Part shown: one piece after another, positions 36,627-47,917 of the stretch
Position numbering within the stretch: the stretch's first letter is position 1
Layout of the letters: every line of letters starts with the position of its first letter
Origin: Cycas panzhihuaensis
Lineage: Eukaryota; Cycadophyta
Length of the DNA stretch: 64,000 bases
Assembly: GCA_023213395.1 (NCBI GenBank)
Contig: CM041465.1
Location: forward strand, 200,205,741-200,269,740
Direction: 5' to 3'
Notes under the pieces: model-generated
Databases searched by the model: none
Told to the model about the DNA's origin: nothing
Seen by the model: only the letters and a program-made list of their open reading frames with translations
Translations under genes and position numbers: made by a program

Positions 36627-37452
36627 TGTTGACTGGTGGGGTGTCTTATTACACTTACAAGATACCTCTTTCACTTATCAAGGTTACACAGTGCTATAGT
36701 CTAGTTCAAGATACTGTCAACATGGTCATTCATATACATTCCACATATATTTCACAGAATGGTACATAGAAGTATAGAAATTAATACATACTCAGTAATT
36801 CATCATCACAACACAAAGAATACACCACTTTCCACGCAACTCTTCCTTTTATTAAGTAATCAAGTTAATTTACACAGAGGTTGGAATGCATTCCTTAGCA
36901 TTCCAGAAGTATACAGTCCTTCTGTTACACATGCGTACCCAGATGGTACTTATCATACAATGCTACTCCAATTGGCTGACATATGTACTGGCTTCTGCAC
37001 CTTTGTGTACCCGTGATAATCGGCTCTCACCCTAACTTGGTGGTTCATGCATACCTCCTTAAGTACTCATGTTGGTACCTTTTGGCTGAAGGGTTATGAC
37101 TGCCACCATAATGCATCTTCACCATAATGCCTTTTCCTTTAATCACTTGTTTAGGCACTTAATTAATTATCCTTTGTATTCGTACATCTGTATGTATGTC
37201 TGGCAGCTCAACAGATCTTCACTGGTCCCTTTGAGTCATGCATACCGCTTCTGCTTGGTTCTGTTCCGTCGTTGGTATGTATCTATCATACGTACCCATT
37301 CTAGGTATGTACTTATCATATGTACCCAGAATACCGATTTCTCTGCCGTTTTACCTCGTGTGTACCTCTGTACGGTCCGTACCTGCACAACTCAGGTTAC
37401 CTGACCTACCTCTAGTCCTCTTGCAGCCATAGGATCATTTTAGACTCCAACA
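36627..37452 (-). repeat. E6 right (5') LTR
   Basis: 826 bp, same ends as 27249-28091; a few short deletions explain the length difference. It is followed by CTTCC at 37453. Confidence 0.94.
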
Positions 37453-37457
37453 CTTCC

Positions 37458-37637
37458 TTTGCATACATACACTATAAATTTAATCATATTTCTAAACTAG
37501 AAGAAGATCGTGTACTATTATTAGCTCATTTAATAATTGAAGACTATAATAGTTTAAATGAACAAAGTGGTCATGTTATAAAGTACTATATAAACTTATA
37601 ATAAAACCATGCTTAGGTTTGCTAAAGAATTTATACA
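37458..37637 (-). pseudogene. E4 pre-integrase fragment between E6 and E7
   Basis: The 180-bp remainder of the zinc-binding pre-integrase domain of E4. Read on the minus strand across E6, it joins the integrase core at 27248. A Cys codon at the right place (about 37465-37480) fits the C-x2-C pair. The rest of E4 towards gag lies beyond E7, at 54.7-56.8 kb. Confidence 0.55.
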
Positions 37638-38158
37638 TGTTATTTCCTAGCTACCGAGAATGGATATGATTAGGTCAACTCAGGTAAGCGCAGGTATGCT
37701 TCTTCCTTTTCACCTTTATTGTCTCTCTAGAAAAGTAGATAGAGGCATTGCCTCATTACATGATTAACTGCTACATTTGTGTGATCACCTTGCGTCCATT
37801 ACTTGATCATATTGCTTGTTATATTGTGAGCCTATGACGACCCACGGGACCTACCTTTCAGCAAGGTAGGCATCCCCATGGCACTCTACGACTCTCCGTG
37901 CTACCTCCTTATCATCCCAATCCTCCTTCAACTTGTATAACCCACTCATACCCTGATTTCATGACCTCTTCACAACATTTCTGGGAGTCCTAGCCCTTGA
38001 TGCCTTATTTGGTCTAGTTCTTGCATCACCCAGACTATCCCTAGCCACCTAGACAGGAGGGCCAACCCCTCTTAGGCCTGTTACACCTCTTTTAGGGCTC
38101 CCAGAACCTTGACCATTTCCATTCTGGCATTTTGGTCTCGCATTGCTATAAACTAAGT

Positions 38159-38198
38159 GGTACTGCAAAGTTTACCACAGTACCGCAAAGTTTACCAC
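38159..38198 (+). repeat. 20-bp tandem repeat in 5' LTR, 2 units
   Basis: Unit of the form GGTACYGCAAAGTTTACCAC, two copies here and three at 52395-52454 in the 3' LTR. Each unit contains a short GGTA/TACC inverted pair. Confidence 0.88.
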
Positions 38199-38296
38199 AG
38201 TGCAACAGTTGCACTTTATTTTTTATCATCCATGGCAATTCTCATTTTTTTCACAGAATTACCACGTGGACAAGTGACCAACTAAGCCCTATTTGC

Positions 38297-38335
38297 ACCC
38301 TAATCACTCGATTAGGGTTGAGATGAGTATATATC
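38297..38335 (+). promoter_or_regulatory. Hairpin and TATA-like core promoter in E7 LTR
   Basis: ACCCTAATC (38297-38305) and GATTAGGGT (38310-38318) form a perfect 9-bp inverted repeat with a 4-base loop; TATATA follows at about 38327. The arms contain the CCCTAA core of plant telo-box elements. The 3' LTR keeps 6 to 7 of the 9 pairs at the same spot, before the same TATATA. Promoter function is inferred from position only. Confidence 0.5.
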
Positions 38336-40708
38336 CTAAAAAGTTCATTATTTCACATCTCTTGGCTTTCAGACATCATGTTCTACTATTGTGTTTCTGC
38401 TCTCCTCCTCCTCCCCTCCACAGGTGCGCCTACAACTCCGCATTTTCTGCCATTCTAGCTTAGGATTCACCTGCAACAGCTTTGTTTCATGGTGGGAGAC
38501 TCTCCTCCAAGCATTTCTAAGTAAGATCTCTTTGGTTCTTCCTTAACTTCGTCCAACAAGTGTCCTCTACAGCTCCTCTTTGGGAAATACCCTGCAAACC
38601 CTGTAGGACCTACTCTCTTACACTAGTTATAGGGGTAAATCTTCCCTAAACGCAGCCCATCAGGTACCCTTTAACTTATTTTCATGATTTAGTATGTATT
38701 TGTTCTATTAGAACCTTTTTGAAAGTGTATTTTCCCTTCTCTTTTGCTCTTTGGCTGTAGTGAGGATTATTTTTGCTTATGTTTGGCTTTGTATACCTTG
38801 GTTTCCATCTAATTTCTCTACTGGTTTTCTTCAAGAAAGATGTGAGAGAGGGTTCATAAGGATTTGGTGAAGGGAGTAAGGTGGGATCCATCCCAGTTAG
38901 ACCTACTCCCTAAGGGCAAACCCCTTCCCATCCTTCCTCCCTTGCGCCTATGCTTTCCTTGAGTTGATTAGGAGTGGGTGGAATCCTGGCCTGCGCTGGA
39001 TATCAGCGTATGTAGCCCTTACTATGCTAATTCTAGGCCTGCATGCCCTCCTTTTGGGCCTTATCTATTCCCCTAACCTTGTCCAGCATCCTTTTGGACC
39101 TTTGGTGAGGCTTACATGGCGGTTCGTTGTCCGTAGTGACTCCGTTGCCTAAGCATCTCTCCTACATCCTACATAATTCATCCCCACGCTTATTGGTTAT
39201 CCATAGACTATCATATAACCCTTATCTTACTATACTTTGAGGCTGTGTGGAGAACCTTTACTGGAGGGTTTTGCCATCTTGAGGCTACCTTTTCCCTTCT
39301 TGCTTGGTATATGTGGTTTTACTTTGAGGAGAGCAGAATTATTTTAGTAGCAGTTCCACTAACTTAAAATATAACATTTTAGCATTCATATCATATATTT
39401 GCCTATATAGCATCTTGTAGCCCCTTCTTGGAAGGGAAAGACTCTTGTGGATGTAGGTTTGAAGCAACATCCATGAAGAGGAGGGACGTACAACTCTGAG
39501 TAAGCCTTCATCCATCTCTTCTCTTCCGCTTTGCTTGTTTCTTAGTACGTTTACTCGTTTCTTTTGCTTTTCTCACTTCGCTTCATCTTTTGTACAGGGA
39601 AGGTAAGGAAGCCCCTGTTTTCTACACAAACTTTGGCTACACACCAACTATAGGCGAGAGGGCATATGTCACGCATAAGTGAGGTTCTTCATCAACCACT
39701 ACACTTCCCAGGTACGCGTCATCTCTCTCTATCCACCCCTTTCCTTTTTTTACTCTTATCTAGAATCTATTGCATTCATTTAATAGATCATGTAAAAGGA
39801 AAAAGGGTAATAAATTAGCTACTTGCATCTATTTTGCATAAGTGTGTTGTGTACTTGTTCTTCATAGGAAAAGGACATTGTAAGGACTGCATTCCTCCCC
39901 CTTTCTCCTATCTGACTTGAAAGTACCCATACTTGTAGTTCATTTAGTTTGCTTGCTTGAATGCACACAAAGCGCTTATTCTTTTTTTTTTTCTCTTACC
40001 CTCTGGTTGTTGAATGAAAGAAAGAGTAGCTCTTAGCCCCCTTTTCTTTACTCCTTCCCTTGGTTAGATTTGCTTAGATCAATTAGCCTAGGGAAGCCTA
40101 CCTACCTTTGTTCTAAGCCTCTTGCCTATAACCTTTTATCTTGTGTTCCTTCACCATAGGAACCTCTCCATCGAGGGTTCCTCCTCTTCCCTTCTGGCCA
40201 TCCAAGGGTGGGAGGACCTTCCTCTTTGAGACCATCCAGGATACCCCTGCATGTGTTTTTCCCTCTCGGATTCAAAAGCTACTATGAGGTAGTTGGGCAC
40301 CATTCGTAGGTTTCAAACTCGTGCTTTGGCGCACAGACGCCCTGTATGGTGTTCCCTTTTACTTATAGGTTTTCATCTACACCCCCAGCATTAGCTGTTG
40401 ACCACCTCAATTCCTATCAAGCATAGTGACCATCCCGCAGACGTGGTTCCACTAGTGACCATACTAGGGACCTGCTAGTAAGGGAGCTAGTTTCCATCCC
40501 TTCTTGTTGGTGCTACTACCTTTTAGTGGTCTTCTCCCTTTATCTCTTTCATTGGGCAGCCCCCAATGCATACTTTGTATTCTTATTTCTCTTCTAACGC
40601 ATTGGCAAGTTTTGTATGCGACGCCTCTCATGTCATCTATGAGGTTTACCTCCGTTGTTAGAAGACCCCATATACTGCCTCCTTCCATAATCGGATTTTG
40701 ATTCGACA

Positions 40709-42555
40709 ATGGAAGGATACCCTTTAGATTGGGCATACTATGGCTTCACTTCTAGAGCTCACGAGTTTCCAACATCCTTTCCAGGGTCCACCCATGAGGG
40801 TAATGATCCTATCTACTATCCAGATGATCAACAACACCTGCTTGATGTCCATCCCTCTACTCATGGAGTAGAGGGCCCATCTTCTCTTGAGATTCATTAC
40901 TCAGGTGATGATTCTCATGAGGAGCACCCTGAGGGCTCCACTTTATTTGAGGTCCCATCTACCTCTTATGATCAGGTGGATACCCCTCCTATCGACGTGG
41001 TTGAAGCCCTTAATGAGTGCTTTCATGCTGCTCATCTTCAATCACGTCCTAAGTGGTTTGAAGACACCTTGCGTGGTGGGACACCTTTCTCATCTGCACC
41101 TACCCTACCGTCTTCATCCACATCTACACCTCATACAACAAGTAACCCCTTTGTGCCTATGCACCCATCCCGTTTGATTTTTACATCTACTCTAGGGACG
41201 TCCATTGCGCCTTCTACTTCTCATCATGGTCCCAACTCTTCGGGGATCTCTTGCGGTATGTCTTTCTCCCAGCTTGGGGTTAGCATACCTTTCTCTAGTC
41301 AAGCCAACATACCACTTCCTAATGTTATACACATATTCCCTAGTAGGCCTAGAGGTCCTACTAATGCCGTTACTGCTAGTCATGTGGGACCCGTCTCCAC
41401 ATACACCCAAACCCAACCTAGTGGTCCTCCTCTTTACATACCCCCAGGATATATATCTCAGCCTTGGGTGCATGGTAAAGGGAACCACATTCTGGTTTAT
41501 GGGGTGGACCCTTTACATCCATATGGGGTCGCACCACCCACGGGCGGCCCATATGGACAGAACCTGATTCCTCACCCCTCATTTCCACCATCTTGTGTAG
41601 CTCCTTACGCCGTGCCTTCGCAAGGAAACCCAACTTCCTTTCAAGGCGCTTATCCTCAAGTCCCTTTCCAACAAGGGGCATTTCCTCAAGGAGGGATGAG
41701 CCTTCCACCCCCATCTGCTCCTTGTTTATTGCCTTCTTCATCTTTCGCTGATCCTATGATCTAGGCGAGGGCACGACACTTTATGGATTATAGATTGACA
41801 CCCTTGTCTATCGAGGCGCTAAGAACTAACTTACCGCCTTATCCCCCCAAAGCTCCCAAGTTCAATGGAACTTCATTGCAATATCCAACAAAGCATGTCC
41901 GTTGTTTCTCTATGGCATGCATAGACTACTGGGCTTATGATCACATATTAATGAAACTATTTCCACGATCTCTCTAAGGCGATGCCCTTAAACGGTTATA
42001 TCACCTACTTGCTCATTCCATTTTCTCATTCCAGCAACTCATGGATGAGTTCATCAACTATTTTTATGTGGCTCATCCATTTGAGAGTGGAATGAAATCT
42101 CTTCTCTCACTCAAACAAGGTCACGATGAGATGAATCGTGACTTTGTACAATGATTCCATGACCTCCTCCATTCCACTAAGGCTACTTTGCCTGAGGAAT
42201 TGAAAAGGGATATCTTTGTCAACGCACTACATCCTGAAGTCCATGTGGAAGTCCTTAAAATGGGGGCAACCACATGTGATTCCACCATCGCGAAGTGCTT
42301 GGAACTTAAAGCTATTGAGATCTAGGCTGGACTTAAGAAGCCCCTTAAGCCCTCACAGCGGCATGAGGTACCTACCCCAACCAAAGAAACTAAACCTCAA
42401 CAATCCTCTAGGTCTTCTTCCCACTCAATCGAGAAGACCCTAGACCCACTTACTTCTTCCATACGTTCATTCCAACGTACAATGAAGGAACTTAAACTTC
42501 AAGCTCCTTTGTCACCCACATTCAACAAACCAATCCCAAGCCGCTCCTCCTAAGG
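40709..42555 (+). pseudogene. E7 gag
   Basis: Open from the Met at 40709 to 41764 (351 codons), a Pro/Ser/Thr-rich N-terminal part. After a frame change comes the capsid domain from about 41783: KAPKFNGTSLQYPTKHVRCF, DYWAYDHILMKLFPRSL, one stop, then GDALKRLYHLLAHSI, FQQLMDEFINYF and FVNALHPEVHVEVLK to about 42260. The F-x-G ... H-V-R-x-F ... M-x-x-F-x-x-S-L-x-G-x-A layout is that of Ty3/gypsy gag. The N-terminal extension is much longer than usual and its role is unknown. It forms particles for the element RNA. Confidence 0.88.
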
Positions 42556-42594
42556 GTGATAACACCCAGTCTTCTTAGGCAAGAAAAACCGATT

Positions 42595-42720
42595 CCGCGC
42601 TTGAGAAGAAGTGGAGTTTCAATCATGGAGAATGTTTCCATGATGATTCACATTGCCAAGTTTAACATCCTAGGGATGCCTCACAATGCGACCTATCTTT
42701 TAAACGGACCTCAAGGCCCA
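42595..42720 (+). pseudogene. E7 gag zinc-binding segment
   Basis: EKKWSFNHGECFHDDSHCQV matches the W-C-x-x-H-G-x-x-G-H-x-T-x-x-C pattern of Tat-type gag, with the first Cys read as Ser. It lies in a different frame from the 42556 open frame, so the region is shifted. Confidence 0.7.
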
Positions 42721-43119
42721 ACCTCATCCAATCGGTCTATAGGGATCCGTTCCCCAAGCATGGGGAGTGTGATCGCAACTCTCAACCAAAGAACAACTGG
42801 AACCAGGGAAGATCTCTAAATTCATGCCCTTCACATGGTAAAGGGAAGGGCGCGCAAGGTTCATCTTCTTCCTCATGTTCCCCAGACCGTCGTACCCCTT
42901 CACCTTCGTGGTCCCAAAATAAGGGAAAGAAGGTGATCCAGATGCTTGAGGCCACCCCTTTATATGCCTTGACTCAGTCTCAAGCTGCTAAAGAGGTAAT
43001 CGATGCCTCTTCATCCATTCCACATCCTGATCCTCTTCCAGAAACCTCCCTTCCAGAAGTCCCTTTACTTCCCAAGACCGTTCCTATTTGTCCAGGTTGC
43101 TACAACTTCAGGAGAGGCT

Positions 43120-43760
43120 TTGCTCAACCTACGGTTAAGGGGAAGTCTTTTTCTGTTATCGATGAGCTCTATATCGTAGCTGCCAGGATGTCCATTATGG
43201 ACATCTTGAGAAGTTATCCTAAATAATAGACACTCCTTTTAGAAGCTTTAGGATTGGGTGACATGCCTGTTCATGCTTTGGGTATTGCCCAAGGTCGTGA
43301 GCCTATCATTTCCTTCGATCCTAAAGACCTTTCTCCTTCTTGTGAAAGGGAGCGCCAGTGGAACTTCCCTTTCACCATTACTATTGATACACCTGATTGC
43401 ACTTTGCGAAGGACCATTATCGACAATGGTTCTTCTGTCAATGCCATGCCCTTGCGTGTCATGCAAGAGCTTGGCATTTCTACCTTAGAACTTGTTCCGG
43501 TGATGCCAAAGCTATAATGGTAGCAAGAAGACTCCCTTGGGATCCATTTCGATCCCTCTCACTCTTAAGGATAAGACCATCCTCACTAATATTATAGTCC
43601 TTAACATAAATGTCGACTACAATCTCCTTTTGGCCTGACCATGGCTTGATCAAATGGGAGCTGTGTGTTCGACTTGCTAGGGGCAACTCAAGTTCATCCA
43701 TGATGGGTGAATGAGGGTTGTTTCCCACGAACATCCACATGTTAAACAATCTCATCAAAC
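43120..43760 (+). pseudogene. E7 protease remnant
   Basis: The open frame 43254-43517 holds RRTIIDNGSSVNAMPLRVM, whose I-D-N-G-S-S-x-N-x-M-P is the active site typical of Tat-type retropepsins, with the catalytic Asp kept. A frameshift near 43500 leads to the last strand, read as LGSISIPLTLKDKTIL and YNLLLA-stop-PWLDQMGAV, the usual Y-N-x-L-L-G-R-P-W-x-H block with Gly-Arg reduced to Ala-stop. It lies between gag and RT. Confidence 0.85.
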
Positions 43761-43782
43761 TAACTAAGCAAGCCATGGTCAT

Positions 43783-44550
43783 ATGAAGGGGGACAAAGGC
43801 CCTTCCACCCATGCCTTGACTTGTTCTATCAACATTCTCAATTCATCTCATCCTAAAGGAGATCTCACATATTCTTCCTCGAGCCTTACCCGTTTCGCTC
43901 CTATTGGTGTCAGAAGCTATGGGTACTTTGCCATATTTAGCGACGATGAGTCCTATGGCGAGGACGAGGACCTTCCTCACCCTATTTCCTTCCTTCACAC
44001 TAGTAGGAGGCACCCTCCTTGTTCTAGGTCCCAACTTAGAACCCCTCTCATCAAAGAGATTGATCATCCCCTTGTATCATATGTTATCACTGGCGTTGAT
44101 CCACCGATCCTTGACTCTTACTCTTCATCACCCCTTGCAGGTGATGAATCCGAGGAACCTCCTTTTACCCCTTACAAGGGGCCCCTTCCCAACTCTTCCT
44201 TAGAGTCTCTTAGGGATGTTGGGCAGCCTGTCGACCACCATGGTCCTGTTGCTCCCACGTCTTCTCGCGCCTCACCTATTCAAAGTAAGGTCATCCACAA
44301 GGTGGATTACTTCGAAGATGATGAGGCTTTACTTGAGCACTTAGAGGGCTCTGCGTCCAACCTTCCTCCTGGTCACTATAGACTTGGCCATTAGAAGGTC
44401 TTAGTGATTGGGTCCACTCTCGCTGACCCAATCCCATCTCCTACTCCATCTCCTCCCGTTGACCTTGCCCCCCTTCATTTCGAGGAGGAGAGTGCCATGT
44501 ACATGGGGGCAACCTAGGATATAGCCCTCGCCCCAAATAAGGTCATTAAG
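43783..44550 (+). pseudogene. E7 spacer between protease and RT
   Basis: Open from 43783 to 44394 and again after one stop. A Ser/Pro-rich, acidic low-complexity linker with SDDESYGEDEDLPHP and DYFEDDEALLEHLEGS. No domain recognised; Tat elements commonly have such a linker before RT. Confidence 0.65.
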
Positions 44551-45350
44551 GTGGGGGCTAAATGTTCTCCTGATGAGGTAAGGGAATATTCCCTTTTGTT
44601 CCAGGAGTTCCAAGATGTTTTTGCATGGGATTACTTTGACATGAAGGGAATCGACCCCTCCATTGTCACCCACAACCTGACTACCGTTCTTGGCACTCAC
44701 CCCATGCGCCAGAAACAATGCCTACTCCATCCTAAACTCTTAGCCACTGGTAAAATGGAGGTTGAGAAACTCCTAGATGCAGGACTTATCATTTCCATTA
44801 ACTATCCTAAATGGGTATCTAATATTGCTCCTGTTGCTAAAAAGAATAGGACCATTCGAATATGCGTTGACGTCTGTGACATCAACAATGCATGTCCTAA
44901 GGATAATTTTCCACTCCTTTTTATCGATCAGATCATTGATCGAACCACCGGATTCGAGGTCATGTCCTTGATAGATGGCTTCTCTGATTATAATCAAATT
45001 CAAATCTCTCTTAAGGACCATCACAAGATGGCCTTCACCACCTGGTGGGGTACCTTCGCCTACAAGGTGATGCCCTTCATACTGAAAGATGCAGGTGATA
45101 CTTACCGAAGGGCGATGCATTTCATCTTCCATGACCTTATCAACAACACGTTGGAGGTCTTTATGGATGACATGATGGGTCTCTCACGTATTAGAGCCCA
45201 TCACCCTTCGGACTTATGGGCCATTTTCACACGATGTCGCAAGTAGCACGTAAGTCTTAACCCACTCAAATGCATGTTTACCGTCACTTCTAATAAACTT
45301 CTTGGGTTCCTTATGTCGAAATAAAGAATTCAAATTGACCCTAACAAAGT
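44551..45350 (+). pseudogene. E7 reverse transcriptase
   Basis: Open from 44551 to 45246. Blocks are LLFQEFQDVFAWDYFDMKGI, LLDAGLIISINYPKWVSNI, TIRICVDVCDINNACPKDN, LIDGFSDYNQIQI, WWGTFAYKVMPF and the catalytic FMDDMM (about 45157-45175; YVDD is usual). It then shifts frame into SLNPLKCMFTVTSNKLLGF. The sequence is well preserved compared with the other elements here. Confidence 0.95.
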
Positions 45351-45354
45351 CAAG

Positions 45355-45960
45355 GTGATCCTTAACATGCCGCCGCCTCGAACCCAACAACAGATTAAGT
45401 CGTTTCTAGGTCAGCTCAGTTTCCTTAGGTGTTTCCTAGTAAATTTCGCCGTGAACGCCAAACCCCTTACTAACCTATTAAAGAAGGGAGCCTCATTTGT
45501 TTGGTCAGATAAGGCCCAACAAGCCTTTGAAGGACTTAAGGAAGCCCTTACTTCCACTCTAACATTGGTATCCCCTCACTTTGATAGGCCCTTTGTTCTC
45601 TATACCTCAGTGACCAATGAGTCCTTGGGCACTATGCTGGCCCAGGAGGATGATTTAGGAACTGAGAAGGCCATCTACTTCATTAGTCACACTCTCATAG
45701 TTACCGAGCTCAATTACTCTCCAACCGAGAAGGAATGCCTCTCCTTGGTTCATACAACTAAGAAGTTTAGGCACTACTTGCTCAGAAACACTACCAAGGT
45801 GATCGTTCAATCTGATCCCTTGCGTTATTTGCTCACCCGTTCTGACTTGACAGGTAGGGATAGTCATTGGGCTGTCCTCCTTCAGGAATTCGATATCTAC
45901 ATCATTAATAGGAAATCGAAGAAGGGGATGATAGTGGCAGAATAACTTGCAGATGCCCCC
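45355..45960 (+). pseudogene. E7 RNase H next to RT
   Basis: Open for 196 codons. The connection QQQIKSFLGQLSFLRCFLV is followed by RNase H: RPFVLYTSVTNESLGTMLAQ, where the usual catalytic Asp after L-Y is not evident, then IYFISHTL, SPTEKECLSLVHTTKKFRHY with Glu, and IVQSDPLRYLL with Asp. It ends at VAEQ-like AE then stop and LADAP (a C-to-T stop). This is the gypsy-type RNase H; a different, archaeal-like one is found at 51038. Confidence 0.9.
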
Positions 45961-46007
45961 ATCTCGAATTCATTTAATGCCCTCATTGATGACTCTCTTA
46001 CTGATGA

Positions 46008-46058
46008 GTCTATCTTGACTATTCAAGGTACTAGTCTATCTTGACTAGTCAGGGTACT
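46008..46058 (+). repeat. 26-bp tandem duplication between RNase H and integrase
   Basis: GTCTATCTTGACTA recurs with a 26-bp period. As 26 is not a multiple of 3 it also breaks the polyprotein frame. Confidence 0.8.
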
Positions 46059-46149
46059 TCTTCCCATCCACTCATTGATAGTGAGTGGTATGGTGACATC
46101 GTGTGGTACCTTACTCAACAACAGTACCACCCATAAGCCAGTACCAAAG

Positions 46150-47329
46150 TTAGGTCATGTATTCGAACCACTGCTAGGCAATACTTCCTCATGGATGAAG
46201 TATTGTACAAGATATCCTTTGACAGGATCCTCCTCTATTGCATCACTCCTAATGAAGTAGACCGGATACTTCATGAATGGCACCATGACATTTGTGAGGG
46301 CCACTTTATAGGCCAATCCATGGCCCAGAGGATCCTTCGTATGGGCTACTATTGGCCGTCCCTTTTCAAGGATGCCCATGCCTATGCCTTGAGATGTTGG
46401 CAATGCGAGGAGCACGCCAACATCTCCCATGAGCCTTCTAAGGCTCTTCATCCCATCATATCGCTATGGCCCTTCTCCCAATGGGGTTTAGACCTCATCA
46501 GGGCCATATCACCACCCTCTTTGTCGCAGCACAAGTTTATCTTGACTGCCACAGAATACTTTACTAAATGGGCGGAAGCCATTCCTTTGATTACTACCCT
46601 TGGCAAGACGATAGCTACTTTCATCTACTAGCATATCATTTGCTGCTTTAGGATTCTCAACGTCTTGATTACAGATAATGGAACCCCTTTTTGTAATAAG
46701 AAGATGGATGAACTTTGTGAGAAATTTAAGATCTCTCATAAAACCTCTTCCCCTTATTACCCCCAGGCAAATGGTCAGGTCGAATCATTCAATAAAACTC
46801 TTATCAATATCTTAAAGAAGACTGTTGCTCAATCTCAGAGAGATTAGCACCTCCAACTTCCTTCTATCTTATGGCTTATCGTACCTCTATCTGTGCTGCT
46901 ATAGAAATGAATCCATTCCCCCTAGTTTACAGGACCAAGGTGGTACTCCCATTGGAAGTGGAGATCCCCTCTCTACGAGTTTCTCTTCGAGGTCTTGTTG
47001 ATGAGGAGTCTATTTGTCAGGCTTGCCTCCTAGATCTTGAGGCTTTGGATGAGAGACATTTAGCCACTTACCAGGCTAACCTTGCGTCTGAAACCCGCTC
47101 GCAAAGGACTTACGATAAATACCTTTGTTCTCGTCCTTTGTATCCTAGGGACCATGTCCTCAAGATGGAATATCTTCATGACTGCTTGACTAAATTCAGA
47201 CCTAAATGGGTCGGTCCCTTTATCATTCTTGAGAGTCTCAATAACGACACCTATAAGATCGCCACCCTGTGGGGCCTTGAATTTGAGAAAGCCGTTAATG
47301 GGAAATTCCTCAAAAAATTCTACACATGA
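46150..47329 (+). pseudogene. E7 integrase
   Basis: Three open stretches (46191-46631, 46665-46847, 46871-47329). The zinc domain reads HEWHHDICEGHFIGQSMAQR and CWQCEEHA (His/His/Cys/Cys all present). The DDE core is complete: Asp in WGLDLIRAISPP (about 46488), Asp in LITDNGTPFCN (about 46665-46690), Glu in ANGQVESFNKTL (about 46768-46800). The C-terminal part is KFRPKWVGPFIILESL and VNGKFLKKF to 47329. Only a few stops interrupt it. There is no chromodomain after it. Confidence 0.95.
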
Positions 47330-47917
47330 TTTCTTTATTGTCCTTTCCACACTCCAAAATAAGCCTAAACTACCATGCTAAGCTTGTTCCCATTCCTCCT
47401 AGCCATAGGCGGGATGATGGCTTAGGGTGGCTCCTTCGTTCCTTTCGGGTTCCTCTCGTAGAGCCCCCATTCCCATTCCCCTGGGAACCTTGTCATCCTA
47501 TTTGGGCATCCCCCAATTAGGATGATATGTTGGAGTGTCGTCACTCCCTTTTAATTGGCATTTCTTTTGCATATCCCGCTATGCTCCCATGGGGATGTGT
47601 GTGCTGCCCTATCTCCTGGCCTTATATGGGTCTATTGCCACTGCTCATGGTGATCATGTGTGTCTCTACTAGGAATATGGCCCTACATGAAAGGAAATGT
47701 GCATAACTCAAACAAATACCATAACATAAAAATCATATAATAATCAGCTCAAGACATCATTAACCATATCCTCGTGCATCCGTGTAATCCCATACATATA
47801 CATATATAAACATGTAAACATAAACACATATCATCCATCATATGTTATGATACGCATCATCATACATAAAAATAAAACTCCTACCCTCTACTCTACTGCT
47901 ACCCCTCTCCTAGGACG
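47330..47917 (+). other. E7 non-coding stretch after integrase
   Basis: Contains an AT-rich island (about 47690-47880) that lies just beyond the stop of the antisense gene and could be its 3' flank. No domain on either strand. Confidence 0.5.

Larger units (their letters stand above)
27249..37452 (-). mobile_element. E6: 10.2 kb Ty3/gypsy element (Tat/Athila-like)
   Basis: LTRs at 27249-28091 and 36627-37452 begin TGTTGACTGG, end CTCCAACA, and are flanked by an exact CTTCC duplication. On the minus strand the order is PBS, gag, zinc knuckles, protease, an unusually long spacer, RT, RNase H, integrase, an extra ORF, then the 3' LTR. There is no chromodomain; the integrase ends in the VNGSKLKPY block seen in Tat/Athila-type elements. 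It is inserted inside the integrase gene of E4. Confidence 0.95.
37638..40439 (+). repeat. E7 5' LTR
   Basis: About 2802 bp, TGTTATTTCCTAG to CATCCCGCA. Within it are two 20-bp repeats (38159-38198), a 9-bp perfect inverted repeat (38297-38318) and a TATA-like GTATATATCC (38326-38335). Open frames inside it have no counterpart of known function. A TGG-initial PBS candidate starts at 40444, but the tRNA was not identified. Confidence 0.9.
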
